Source of the DNA: Shewanella psychromarinicola
GTDB taxonomy: Bacteria; Pseudomonadota; Gammaproteobacteria; Enterobacterales; Shewanellaceae
DNA length: 64,000 nucleotides
Reading direction: 5' to 3'
NCBI RefSeq assembly: GCF_003855155.1
Contig: NZ_CP034073.1
Coordinates: 620,001 to 684,000, forward strand
Positions within the stretch are counted from its first letter, which is position 1; every line of letters begins with the position of its first letter. This document shows, piece after piece, positions 27,395 through 36,884 of this stretch. Under the pieces are notes generated by a model. It was not told the origin of the DNA and did not search any database. It saw only the letters and a list, made by a program, of their open reading frames with translations. The translations under genes were made by a program, and so were the position numbers.

Positions 27395-28597
27395 ATGAAT
27401 AGTCGCATAGCAATAACTCACATCGGATTGTGTACACCTTTAGGGAACTCGCCAGAAGAGGTGCTGCCACGCCTCATTAAGGGTGATATCAGTGCCATGC
27501 AATGGCGCGATAATCTATTGTTCAATGCCCCTACCATAGTGGGTTGCATCGATGAGACACGCTTAATCGATATTGCTGATCATTTAAGTCTGTTTACGTG
27601 TCGTAATAATCGCTTATTAAATACCGCGGCACAACAACTCGTCCCTGCGATAGCACAAGCCAAACAACGTTTTGGGGCAGATCGTATCGGGGTGGTGTTA
27701 GGCACAAGCACCTCGGGTATTTCCAAAGGCGAAGCCGCGTTAAAATACCAACTTGAACATGGGCATTTTCCCCCGAGCTACCATTACTCGCAACAGGAAT
27801 TGGGCAGTACCAGTGATTATCTAAAGCAGTTATTTGCACTCTCTGGCCCTTGTTATACCGTCTCGACTGCGTGTTCATCGAGCGCCAAAGTGTTTGCCAG
27901 TGCACAGCGATTACTCAATGCAGATCTCTGCGATATGGTGATTGTTGGCGGCGTAGACAGTTTGTGTCAGTTAACCGTTAATGGCTTTGCCGCATTAGAA
28001 TCCATATCCAAAGGCCATTGTAATCCGTTCAGTCGCCATCGAGATGGAATTAACATTGGTGAAGGCGCGGCGTTATTTACCTTAGAACGTGGTCAAAGTG
28101 AGGTGATGTTGGCCGGGGTTGGTGAGTCTGCCGATGCACATCATATTTCGGCACCACACCCAGAAGGAACAGGCGCGATTGCCGCCATGCAACAAGCCTT
28201 AACCGCGGCGAATATTTCGCCGCAGCAAATTGATTATGTCAATCTACATGGCACCGCTACCCCTAAAAATGATGCGATGGAATCACGAGCCATAACAGCA
28301 GTATTTAGCCAATCATTACCCCCATGCAGTTCAACCAAACCGCTTACCGGTCATACCTTAGGGGCTGCGGGTGCGATTGAGGCCGCTTTTTGCTATTTAT
28401 TATTAAGTCCACTTAATCATAGCAAGCGCCTACCACCTCATATCTGGGATGGTCAGTTTGATGATAACGACCCGCACATAGCGCTGGTCAATGCCAACAG
28501 TAATACTGGGTTAAGTCAGCTCAATTTCATTATGAGTAATTCATTTGCCTTTGGTGGCAGTAATGCCAGCCTGATTTTTTGTCGAAAGGATGCCTAG
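27395..28597 (+). CDS. apeO: Aryl-polyene cluster: beta-ketoacyl synthase (ApeO type)
   Basis: A 400-residue KAS II/FabF-like ketosynthase. The nucleophile is Cys160 in VSTACSSSAKV, and the two catalytic histidines are His285 (NLHGTATPKND) and His320 (PLTGHTLGAAG), so the Cys-His-His triad is intact. It probably forms the condensing heterodimer with the Cys-less chain-length factor encoded by the first gene of the cluster. A 56-bp gap before it is the largest within the cluster and might hold an internal promoter, although I cannot identify one. Confidence 0.85.
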   Translation: MNSRIAITHIGLCTPLGNSPEEVLPRLIKGDISAMQWRDNLLFNAPTIVGCIDETRLIDIADHLSLFTCRNNRLLNTAAQQLVPAIAQAKQRFGADRIGVVLGTSTSGISKGEAALKYQLEHGHFPPSYHYSQQELGSTSDYLKQLFALSGPCYTVSTACSSSAKVFASAQRLLNADLCDMVIVGGVDSLCQLTVNGFAALESISKGHCNPFSRHRDGINIGEGAALFTLERGQSEVMLAGVGESADAHHISAPHPEGTGAIAAMQQALTAANISPQQIDYVNLHGTATPKNDAMESRAITAVFSQSLPPCSSTKPLTGHTLGAAGAIEAAFCYLLLSPLNHSKRLPPHIWDGQFDDNDPHIALVNANSNTGLSQLNFIMSNSFAFGGSNASLIFCRKDA

Positions 28598-29093
28598 TTT
28601 CATGCCAACACGCACAGCAAATGCCGCTATGTTAGCGCAAGACATCAGTACTTTTATTCCGCATCGCGCGCCGATGATCTTGATTGATAACCTGTTAGAG
28701 CACTATCCAGACAGCTTGATCACTGAAACCCATATTCGCCCAGACAGTGCCTATTTTGACCGCCAACTCAATGGTGTTCCTAATTACGTGGGCATCGAAT
28801 ATATGGCCCAAAGCATTGCAGCATTAGCCGGTGTAGAGGCACGACTCGATCACGAAGGTATCCGAGTCGGTTTTTTACTCGGCACTCGCAAGCTACAAAT
28901 GCACATAGACACGTTTACCTTAGGTGAGTCTTATCGCACTCAAGTCACCAGGTTATATCAAGAAGAGTCGGGGTTAGCGGTATTTGATTGCCATATTTAT
29001 CATCAAGATACCTTAGTGGCACAAGCCAATGTCAATGTATTTCAACCCCAAGATACCCAAACCTATATTAATAACAGCCAAGTTAATAACTAA
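28590..29093 (+). CDS. apeP: Aryl-polyene cluster: second hotdog dehydratase (ApeP type)
   Basis: A 167-residue hotdog protein of the FabZ/FabA-like superfamily. It has the IPHRAPMILIDNLLEH segment characteristic of this group and a YVGIEYMAQSIAALAG helix, but the NGHFP motif of the other dehydratase is missing here. With the first dehydratase it probably supplies beta-hydroxyacyl-ACP dehydration as a pair. A second ATG (MPTR) lies 12 bp downstream. It overlaps the ketosynthase end by 8 bp. Confidence 0.75.
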   Translation: MPSFMPTRTANAAMLAQDISTFIPHRAPMILIDNLLEHYPDSLITETHIRPDSAYFDRQLNGVPNYVGIEYMAQSIAALAGVEARLDHEGIRVGFLLGTRKLQMHIDTFTLGESYRTQVTRLYQEESGLAVFDCHIYHQDTLVAQANVNVFQPQDTQTYINNSQVNN

Positions 29094-29141
29094 CCTTTTT
29101 ATCCCCATTTGAGTTCCTCGAATCAATCACGGAGAGACATT

Positions 29142-29867
29142 TTGAATAATAGAGTATTAGTTACCGGTTCAAGCCGAGGAATAGGCAAAGCCATCGCAAT
29201 TAAATTAGCCGAGAATGGTTTTGATATTGCGCTGCACTTTCACAGCAATCATGTTGCCGCCGCACAAGTACAAAAAAGCTTATTAGATCTGGGTATTCAG
29301 GTCAGTTTACTGCAATTTGATATTGCTGACCGTCAGGCAGTTAAGCTTGCTATCGAAACTGACATTGCCGAACACGGAGCCTATTATGGCGTTATTCTCA
29401 ATGCAGGTATCAACCGCGACACCGCTTTTCCAGCCATGACTGAACACGAATGGGACAGTGTCATTCACACTAACCTTGATGGTTTTTATAATGTTATTCA
29501 TCCTACGGTTATGCCTATGGTTCAAGCTCGTAAAGGCGGACGTATTATCACTCTCGCCTCAGTGTCAGGCATCGCAGGTAACCGTGGTCAAGTGAATTAC
29601 AGCGCCTCAAAAGCGGGGATTATTGGTGCAACCAAAGCCCTATCACTTGAGTTGGCAAAACGAAAAATCACCGTTAATTGTATCGCCCCAGGGCTAATTG
29701 AAACCGACATGGTGACGGACATTTCAACCGATATGGTCAACCAAATGGTGCCGATGAAGCGCATGGGTAAACCCAGTGAAATAGCCGGCCTTGCTAACTT
29801 TTTATTGTCAGACGATGCCGCCTATATTACACGCCAAGTGATTTCAGTTAACGGAGGCATGATATGA
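29142..29867 (+). CDS. apeQ: Aryl-polyene cluster: 3-ketoacyl-ACP reductase (ApeQ/FabG type)
   Basis: A 241-residue short-chain dehydrogenase of the FabG family. The NADPH motif is TGSSRGIGKA, and the catalytic Ser-Tyr-Lys set appears in ASVSGIAG and YSASKAG. It reduces the beta-keto group on the growing chain. I chose the TTG at 29142, which has GGAGAG spaced by five bases and gives the usual FabG N-terminus (MNNRVLVTG). A TTG further upstream at 29109 would add eleven unrelated residues. Its end overlaps the next gene by 4 bp. Confidence 0.88.
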   Translation: MNNRVLVTGSSRGIGKAIAIKLAENGFDIALHFHSNHVAAAQVQKSLLDLGIQVSLLQFDIADRQAVKLAIETDIAEHGAYYGVILNAGINRDTAFPAMTEHEWDSVIHTNLDGFYNVIHPTVMPMVQARKGGRIITLASVSGIAGNRGQVNYSASKAGIIGATKALSLELAKRKITVNCIAPGLIETDMVTDISTDMVNQMVPMKRMGKPSEIAGLANFLLSDDAAYITRQVISVNGGMI

Positions 29868-31090
29868 AGCGTGTTGTCGTTACAGGCATGGGGGGAATTT
29901 GTGCATTGGGTCAGGACTGGGCGCAAATTAAAGCCAGCCTACTCGCTAAACATAACTGCGTCATTCAAATGGATGAATGGGATCGCTACCCAGGGTTAAA
30001 TACTCGCCTTGCCGCGCCTGTGACCGAGTTTGTTCTCCCTAAACACTATTCACGTAAAAAAATTCGCTCAATGGGGCGAGTCTCCATGATGGCCACTCGC
30101 GCCAGTGAACTCGCGCTTGAAGATGCTGGTCTGTTAAATGATCCTATTGTTAACTCTGGCCAAGTAGGCGTGGCTTACGGCTCATCAACTGGCAGTACCG
30201 ATCCGATAATGGGATTTGGCGATATGTTAAAAACCGGCGATATGTCAGGGTTAACCGCTACCAGCTATATCCGCATGATGGCCCACACTACGGCCGTAAA
30301 TATTGGCGTGTTTTTTGGCTTACAAGGCCGAGTCCATACTACCAGCAGTGCATGTACTTCTGCGAGCCAAGGTATTGGCTACGCTTATGAAGCGATTAAA
30401 TATGGTATGCAAACCATTATGTTAGCGGGTGGCGCTGAAGAACTTTGTCCTACCGAAGCTGTGGTATTTGATACTTTGTTTGCTACCAGCACCAAAAATG
30501 ATACGCCAGCTCAAACACCACGCCCATTTGACAGTCAACGTGATGGTTTAGTGATAGGTGAAGGTGCTTGTACTCTTATATTAGAAGAGCTTGAGCACGC
30601 TCAAGCCCGTGGCGCCAAAATTTATGCTGAACTGGTTGGTTTTGGAACCAATTCAGATGGACAACACGTGACCCAACCCAATGCAAAAACCATGGAAGTG
30701 GCGATTCGTTTAGCCTTAAAAGATGCCGCGTTAACGCCACAAGACATTGGTTATATTAGTGCCCATGGCACCGCAACCGATCGCGGTGACATCGCTGAAA
30801 CCGCCGCTACCCATGCTGTATTTGGCACGAATACGCCGATTTCATCACTAAAAAGTTACACCGGTCATACCTTAGGTGCCTGTGGTTCATTGGAAGCGTG
30901 GACCAGTATTGAAATGATGAACGAAGGCTGGTTTGCGCCAACACTCAACCTCACCAATATTGACCCACAATGCGCCCCGCTCGATTACATTAAAGACGAT
31001 ATCCGCCTTATCGATACAGACTATGTCATGAGCAATAATTTTGCCTTTGGGGGCATTAATACTTCATTGATTTTTAAACGCTGGCATTAA
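29864..31090 (+). CDS. apeR: Aryl-polyene cluster: beta-ketoacyl synthase (ApeR type)
   Basis: A 408-residue FabF/FabB-like ketosynthase with a complete triad: Cys164 in TTSSACTSASQG, His301 in AHGTATDRGD and His335 in YTGHTLGACG. It is clearly diverged from the other KS in the cluster. In characterised systems the second KS acts in starting or priming the chain and works outside the main heterodimer. It is the last gene of the cluster; a terminator follows 53 bp after its stop. Confidence 0.86.
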   Translation: MKRVVVTGMGGICALGQDWAQIKASLLAKHNCVIQMDEWDRYPGLNTRLAAPVTEFVLPKHYSRKKIRSMGRVSMMATRASELALEDAGLLNDPIVNSGQVGVAYGSSTGSTDPIMGFGDMLKTGDMSGLTATSYIRMMAHTTAVNIGVFFGLQGRVHTTSSACTSASQGIGYAYEAIKYGMQTIMLAGGAEELCPTEAVVFDTLFATSTKNDTPAQTPRPFDSQRDGLVIGEGACTLILEELEHAQARGAKIYAELVGFGTNSDGQHVTQPNAKTMEVAIRLALKDAALTPQDIGYISAHGTATDRGDIAETAATHAVFGTNTPISSLKSYTGHTLGACGSLEAWTSIEMMNEGWFAPTLNLTNIDPQCAPLDYIKDDIRLIDTDYVMSNNFAFGGINTSLIFKRWH

Positions 31091-31142
31091 TGGCAACGGG
31101 GAGTCAGTAATTTGCCAATAAGAGTAAAATCCGACATAAAAA

Positions 31143-31186
31143 AACGCTTAATGAAACGTTAAAGTCTCATTAAGCGTTAAGTTTTT
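31143..31186 (+). terminator. Rho-independent terminator of the aryl-polyene cluster
   Basis: A twelve-base perfect stem (AACGCTTAATGA / TCATTAAGCGTT) with a twelve-base loop, then AAGTTTTT. It closes the 17-kb cluster. Confidence 0.85.
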
Positions 31187-31216
31187 AAGCAGAGAACTTT
31201 ATTTAAGTAACGGTAT

Positions 31217-31486
31217 ATACCCAAGCCACTTCAACATGCTCGTTTCAGGGCTCCCGTAGGATAACTGAACAAGTCAGTGATTGAAGAGAATGGTTATTCC
31301 CTTTTTAATATCACTATTCCAAGGTTCTAGGACGCTGCGCGGCTAGATGCTATAAAATCTTAGCCGCGAAGCTGTCCCTAGCAGACCGAAGCTCGCTCTA
31401 GCAGCCGCAGGCGCCCTATTCTTAGACCCTTGAACTCTGTCACTTATGGACATGCACAATCCTGCATTTCGAGGTCGTTTGGGTAT
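31217..31486. repeat. MITE-like element with 23-bp imperfect terminal inverted repeats
   Basis: The left end (31217-31239) begins ATACCCAAGCCACTTCAAC and the right end (31464-31486) finishes GGTCGTTTGGGTAT. Reverse-complemented, the ends share the outermost eight bases and most of the rest. The 270 bases carry no coding frame worth calling and contain a CTAG-rich block. It fills the space between the aryl-polyene terminator and azoR. I see no clear target-site duplication. Confidence 0.6.
31327..31401. repeat. CTAG-rich palindromic repeat block, copy A
   Basis: This block holds four CTAG tetramers and short inverted repeats (CTAGGACGCTGCGCGGCTAG, then TAGCCGCGAAGC). It resembles the block at 40698-40812, sharing CTAG(A/G)ACGCTGCGC(N)GCTAG and GCTATAAA. 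It lies inside the MITE-like element. Confidence 0.6.
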
Positions 31487-31493
31487 GAATTAA

Positions 31494-32087
31494 TTAAAGT
31501 GAAAGTTCATCGATAGCAAGCTTAGCTTGGCTAATGCCGGCTTCTGCAGCATCAGGGCCCATATTTAAGGCTTCTGCATAAATCGTTTCCACATTGTTAA
31601 TCCCAATAAAACCTAATAATGTCGTTAGGTAAGGCACCACATGGTCAGTTGCACCATCTTTGTGGACGCCACCGCGAGTGGTAACAATAATCGCCCGCTT
31701 ACCTTCAATTAAGCCAACCGGTCCTGTTGCAGTATAACTAAACGTCACACCTACACGAGCGATGAAATCAATCCAATTTTTTAACGTCGTAGGAATGGTG
31801 AAATTGTACATGGGCGCTGCAATAATAATGCTGTCATGCTGTTTAATTTCAGCCACTAATTCGTTCGATAGCGCGAGTGCTGATAATTGACGCTCAGAAA
31901 GATCCTCACCACCGCGTAAACCTGTAGCAAGTTCACCATCTAACATTGGCACGGGTTGGCTGCCTAAATCACGCACGGTGATCTGCGCACCTTTACGGCT
32001 CCATTGCTGATGTAAATAGTCCACTAATGCTGAAGATTGTGAATAACTGCCTAGAATGCTTGATTTTAAAATTAATACTTTTGCCAT
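31494..32087 (-). CDS. azoR: FMN-dependent NADH-azoreductase
   Basis: A 197-residue flavodoxin-fold quinone/azo reductase of the AzoR (AcpD) family. The N-terminal FMN-binding region [11 protein letters not shown], the [23 protein letters not shown] block around residue 95, and the TTRGG segment near residue 145 are typical. The family uses NADH to reduce quinones and azo compounds, with proposed roles in thiol and electrophile stress. It has its own start after a purine-rich stretch, and the repeat element lies just beyond its stop. It appears to be monocistronic. Confidence 0.92.
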   Translation of the reverse strand: MAKVLILKSSILGSYSQSSALVDYLHQQWSRKGAQITVRDLGSQPVPMLDGELATGLRGGEDLSERQLSALALSNELVAEIKQHDSIIIAAPMYNFTIPTTLKNWIDFIARVGVTFSYTATGPVGLIEGKRAIIVTTRGGVHKDGATDHVVPYLTTLLGFIGINNVETIYAEALNMGPDAAEAGISQAKLAIDELSL

Positions 32088-32236
32088 TGTTAATTCTCAC
32101 CCATCTGTTTGTTGGGTCACATGGCTATGCGCCTGACCAATGAAATGAGTATATTGATCTATAAAAAAGAAAAATAGCGCAATAATTTTGCAGTTACGTT
32201 CGATAAAATAGAAAGTAATACCCGTCCATTAATTAT

Positions 32237-32731
32237 CTACTCTGAGCTAACAATCTTTGGCGGAAACGATACAAATTGTCCGGTAAACGTGGCGCACATA
32301 ATCTCATCACAATACAGAGCCACTTCTAAGGTGATTTTCACTAGCTGACCACGGGTTAATGGAGTCAAATCGGTATAAGGCCAAATGACTTTGGCATAAG
32401 GCTGTTTAGTAACCGGTTTTAAATACCTTACTTTCGCATCAGCTAATACAATGTCGCCATGTGCTTGAGATAATTGCTGCTGTAACCACACCATTCCCCA
32501 TCCGGTTAATGTCATTAAGGTATAGATGCTGCCCGCAAACATGGTGTGATGTAAATTAATGTTGGGAGCAATAGGCGCTGTGACCTGTAAGCTATCACCA
32601 TTAAACAATACTGGTGTAATCTGCATAAACTTACTGGCAGGGATGGTATTGTGCCAAGTTTCACACAAAGTCTGTAATAATGCGCTGACCTCGGCATCTG
32701 ATTGTGCTTCGGTCAATGACAAATCGAACAT
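32237..32731 (-). CDS. Hotdog thioesterase of the YiiD C-terminal (FabY) family
   Basis: A 164-residue hotdog-domain protein (NLHHTMFAGSIYTLMTLTGWGMVWLQ near residue 75) that I place in the putative thioesterase domain found at the C-terminus of E. coli YiiD/FabY. The E. coli protein has a GNAT domain in front; here that domain is absent. The order YihY-Dtd-YiiD is the same as in E. coli, which supports the family assignment. FabY contributes to starting fatty acid synthesis, but whether the short form does so is not known. Confidence 0.72.
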   Translation of the reverse strand: MFDLSLTEAQSDAEVSALLQTLCETWHNTIPASKFMQITPVLFNGDSLQVTAPIAPNINLHHTMFAGSIYTLMTLTGWGMVWLQQQLSQAHGDIVLADAKVRYLKPVTKQPYAKVIWPYTDLTPLTRGQLVKITLEVALYCDEIMCATFTGQFVSFPPKIVSSE

Positions 32732-32781
32732 AGCAATATCCCTCTGATGACAACGAGTGGACCATACACAACAGATACACT

Positions 32782-33219
32782 TTATACTTGTAAATTAAAG
32801 GTCACAGGACCGTCATTGACCAACTCAACCTGCATCTCTGCACCAAATTGGCCGGTTTCAGTAATGGCCCCTTGTTGACGACAATAGTCCACAAACGCCT
32901 GATAGAGACGATCGGCTTGCTCAGGGGTTGCTGCGCTCGAAAAGCTGGGCCTTAAGCCTTTATCGGTATCGGCTACCAAGGTAAATTGTGACACCACCAG
33001 TAACTGTCCGGCGACTTGTGCCAGATTAAGATTCATTTTGCCATTTTCATCACTAAACACCCGATAACGAATGACTTTTGTGGCTAGCTTAACCATTTTC
33101 TCAATATTATCTTCACGCTCTACACCTAGTAATACTAACAAGCCTTGGTCAATTTTGCCGACTATCGTGCTATCTACCGAGACGGATGCGCGTTTAACAC
33201 GTTGAATTAATGCAATCAT
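32782..33219 (-). CDS. dtd: D-aminoacyl-tRNA deacylase
   Basis: A 145-residue Dtd, normal length, which removes D-amino acids and glycine wrongly attached to tRNA. The diagnostic [21 protein letters not shown] block contains the SQFT motif, and the second conserved region appears as [12 protein letters not shown] at the C-terminus, corresponding to the NxGPVT motif. The protein begins [13 protein letters not shown], the usual Dtd N-terminus. It lies between the YihY-like and the thioesterase genes on the same strand. Confidence 0.96.
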   Translation of the reverse strand: MIALIQRVKRASVSVDSTIVGKIDQGLLVLLGVEREDNIEKMVKLATKVIRYRVFSDENGKMNLNLAQVAGQLLVVSQFTLVADTDKGLRPSFSSAATPEQADRLYQAFVDYCRQQGAITETGQFGAEMQVELVNDGPVTFNLQV

Positions 33220-33279
33220 AACGGCCCTAAAAATAGACTATTGGGTGACAATTATTGGATAAACTAATCACGATCACTC

Positions 33280-34290
<1,011 letters not shown>

Positions 34291-34350
34291 TCAGTCACTA
34301 ACTTCGTACAATGTTATAACATATTAGTCATCGAACAATGGAGCAAATTG

Positions 34351-34575
34351 ATGTCACAACAAGGTTCGGCGGGCAATGTGCTCGCTGCTGTCGCTAGTTT
34401 TTTTTTCCCGGGCTTAGGTCAGCTTTTACAAGGGCGTATTTTAGCGGCTTTGTTATTCTTCTGCATTACTGCCGTTTGCTATTTCTTTTTTGTGTTGGTC
34501 ATCCCAGCCATTATCGGTGGTTTATTCCATTTATGGAGCATCATCGACGCAGCAAAATTTAAATCAGGCAGTTAA
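34351..34575 (+). CDS. Small two-helix membrane protein
   Basis: A 74-residue hydrophobic protein. I chose the ATG at 34351, which has GGAG at 34340-34343 with seven bases between, rather than a start 66 bp further upstream. A short polar N-terminus (MSQQGSAGNV) is followed by a helix with a SFFFPGLGQLLQGR turn, and then by a second helix and a short charged tail. The PGLGQ(L)xxG pattern recalls TM2-like domains. It precedes the DUF2959 gene by 44 bp and may be cotranscribed with it. No function is known. Confidence 0.65.
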   Translation: MSQQGSAGNVLAAVASFFFPGLGQLLQGRILAALLFFCITAVCYFFFVLVIPAIIGGLFHLWSIIDAAKFKSGS

Positions 34576-34622
34576 CCTCAACGAGGTCACTTTTCGCCTC
34601 AGACAATAAAAGAGACACATTG

Positions 34623-35270
34623 ATGAAAAAATGGATATCACTGGCGCTATTAAGTAGCAGTTTACTGTTGAGCGGCTGTCAAAGTGCCTATTACGGTGCA
34701 ATGGAAAAAGTTGGCTATCACAAGCGCGACATCATGGTCGATAGAGTGCAAAGTGCTAAAGAGTCGCAACAAGAAGCTCAGGAGCAATTTAGTTCTGCTT
34801 TGGAAGAAATGCAGGCTCTATTGGCGTTTGATGGTGGTGATTTAGACGATGCCTATAACAAAGCAAAAGATGAGTATGAATCTGCGCAGTCAGCGGCAGA
34901 TGAAGTCAGTCGCCGTATTGAAAAAGTTGAAGATGTCGCTGAAGCATTATTTGACGAATGGCAAACTGAAATCGAAGAGATAAGTAAAGCCAGTTTACGC
35001 CGTAACAGCACCAATACGCTCAACAAGACCAAGCGGTCATATTACTCGCTAGTCAAAAGTATGCGTCGGGCAGAAGCCAAAATGCCACCGATTTTAACCG
35101 CGATGAAAGACAATATGCTGTATTTAAAACATAACCTAAACGCACAAGCCATTGGCGCAATTAAAGGCGAATTTGCCAATTTACAGACGGATATTTCCAG
35201 CCTGATTAACGAAATGAACAAATCGATTGCCGAATCGAATCAGTTTATTGCCTCAATGGAACAAGGTTAA
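34623..35270 (+). CDS. DUF2959 family lipoprotein
   Basis: About 215 residues. I chose the ATG at 34623; the TTG just before it would add one residue. The signal peptide ends in a lipobox (LLSGC), so the mature protein begins at that cysteine. The rest is highly helical and charged, with long coiled-coil-like stretches (ESQQEAQEQFSSALEEMQAL and similar) characteristic of DUF2959. The repeated Glu/Gln/Ala pattern suggests an elongated periplasmic or outer-membrane-attached rod. The function is unknown. Confidence 0.8.
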   Translation: MKKWISLALLSSSLLLSGCQSAYYGAMEKVGYHKRDIMVDRVQSAKESQQEAQEQFSSALEEMQALLAFDGGDLDDAYNKAKDEYESAQSAADEVSRRIEKVEDVAEALFDEWQTEIEEISKASLRRNSTNTLNKTKRSYYSLVKSMRRAEAKMPPILTAMKDNMLYLKHNLNAQAIGAIKGEFANLQTDISSLINEMNKSIAESNQFIASMEQG

Positions 35271-35370
35271 ACCTTACCTACCTATATCAAGTAACGCCCT
35301 TAGCGGTAACCTATGCTGTTATAGTCTATGACGGCCTAGGAGCTGCTTTTGGGGATTTATAGTAATGTGC

Positions 35371-35841
35371 TTAGTCAATCGGCGACTGGTCCACAGGTAA
35401 AGCCGTACGGCTAAATATTTGCTTCAAAACCACTGTAGTTTCAATGCTGGCGACAAACTTGAGGTTACCGAGTGATTTCTTGATAAATTGTTCATAGGAA
35501 ACTAGGTCTTTGGCGACTATTTTGAGCAAATAATCATAGGCTCCGGTTATCACAGCACATTCCATCACTTGAGGTAGTGGTGCCATGGTTGATTCAAATA
35601 ATGCTGTCGACTGATCAGTATGTTCTGTTAAGCGTACCGAGGTATAAACCACAATATTCAACCCCACTTTAAGAGGATCAACCTGCGCACCATAACCCAA
35701 AATCACTTTATCTTGTTCAAGCTTTTTTACTCGTCGTAAACAAGGAGTATCTGACATATTAACCTTATCGGCTAATTCAGAAATAGCCATTCGGCCCTGA
35801 CGTTGTAAGATTTCTAATAGCTTGAGGTCTTTCTTATCCAT
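35371..35841 (-). CDS. Lrp/AsnC family transcriptional regulator
   Basis: A 156-residue regulator with the standard layout: an N-terminal winged helix-turn-helix (KLLEILQRQGRMAISELADKV, then the recognition-helix region MSDTPCLRRVKKLE) and a C-terminal RAM/ligand-binding domain with AVITGAYDYLLKIVAKD. The family senses amino acids and controls amino acid metabolism or transport. No adjacent target gene is obvious: its 3' side converges on the DUF2959 gene, and its 5' side faces the end of the prepilin gene. Confidence 0.9.
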   Translation of the reverse strand: MDKKDLKLLEILQRQGRMAISELADKVNMSDTPCLRRVKKLEQDKVILGYGAQVDPLKVGLNIVVYTSVRLTEHTDQSTALFESTMAPLPQVMECAVITGAYDYLLKIVAKDLVSYEQFIKKSLGNLKFVASIETTVVLKQIFSRTALPVDQSPID

Positions 35842-36059
35842 TGAACAAGTCGCTTTTTAGTGAGTGATTAGTGTTATAAATATCATATTTATGAGTGAAA
35901 TCCTCTACAAATTTACCACACTATCAATTTATTCAATGAGATGGTCTGTCACACTTTTGCTCTATAGAGTCTAGAAACTGCACAACATCAACCACAATCA
36001 CATTGATAGCGTCACAATAATAGAGATAAAAGTAACTATATGTCTGAGTTTAGCAGGCG

Positions 36060-36602
36060 CTAACACTGATCAATATACACTTCAACTAGCGGAGTTTGAC
36101 CCACGGCCTGAGGCTGGGAATAACGAATTTCACATTTATTGGCGGCATATTCTGCGTTAGGCCGAATACGAAGACCTGAACGTCCAGAATCGGTATAGGT
36201 TGTTAAAATAAACTCACCACCATCACTGATGTCGGCAATATTGGTCATTCGAGCTATTCCAGCACCAGTATGGCGCGGATATCCATAAGCTAAGGTGATT
36301 GATTGGCCCAGTACAATCAGACTGTTACCAAGGCCATTACCCGTACCTGCTGCCGCCGTTTCATCACAATCAGTACTGATTGTGCAAGCTGAATAAACCA
36401 ATGTTTTACTGCTGTTAATTGCACCAGCTACGCCTTGCATCGTGCTCGCATAAGCATTGCTTTTTAACCCTATAAATTGGGGCGCGACCATAACAGCAAG
36501 AATGCCTAAAATAATAATTACCACAACAAGTTCTATTAAGGTAAAACCTTGCTGTTTACGCCACGAAAAATGCCCATGGTTTACTACGCTTGTCACCCTC
36601 AA
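36060..36602 (-). CDS. Type IV prepilin-like protein (MSHA/type II pseudopilin family)
   Basis: A 180-residue protein with a typical class III signal: about 19 leader residues ending in QQG, then [24 protein letters not shown], with the conserved Glu at mature position 5 and the helix that embeds in the pilus core. The prepilin peptidase would cut after Gly. The body has four cysteines in two pairs (SACTISTDC, and KCEIR with the terminal QC), so disulfides are likely. No other pilus genes are nearby, so it is an orphan whose assembly machinery must be elsewhere. Confidence 0.8.
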   Translation of the reverse strand: MRVTSVVNHGHFSWRKQQGFTLIELVVVIIILGILAVMVAPQFIGLKSNAYASTMQGVAGAINSSKTLVYSACTISTDCDETAAAGTGNGLGNSLIVLGQSITLAYGYPRHTGAGIARMTNIADISDGGEFILTTYTDSGRSGLRIRPNAEYAANKCEIRYSQPQAVGQTPLVEVYIDQC

Positions 36603-36816
36603 CCCAAATTTCCTTAAGCCAAATAGGATACTGTCTCTATATCCCTTTTATAACGTTAGTTAACCTCAACTCGGATTAGTAGGCGAGCTGAGTCGATTAA
36701 TTAGGTGAATAAAAGGAGCTTATTTTCTATCGGCAATACATTATGCACATCTGTCTATAAATGCAACCGCCGCCACAACAACTTAATAAACTTGTTATCT
36801 TTTTTAGCTCAGAAAC

Positions 36817-36848
36817 AAAAAAACCCGATAATCAATTACCGGGTTTTT
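36817..36848 (-). terminator. Rho-independent terminator of glnA (possibly bidirectional)
   Basis: Inverted repeat AAAAACCCG / CGGGTTTTT around a twelve-base loop. On the minus strand it ends in a T-tract, placing it 37 bp beyond the glnA stop. Confidence 0.8.
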
Positions 36849-36884
36849 CTATTACTTGCTTACCTATGCAATTCGATTCAAGAA

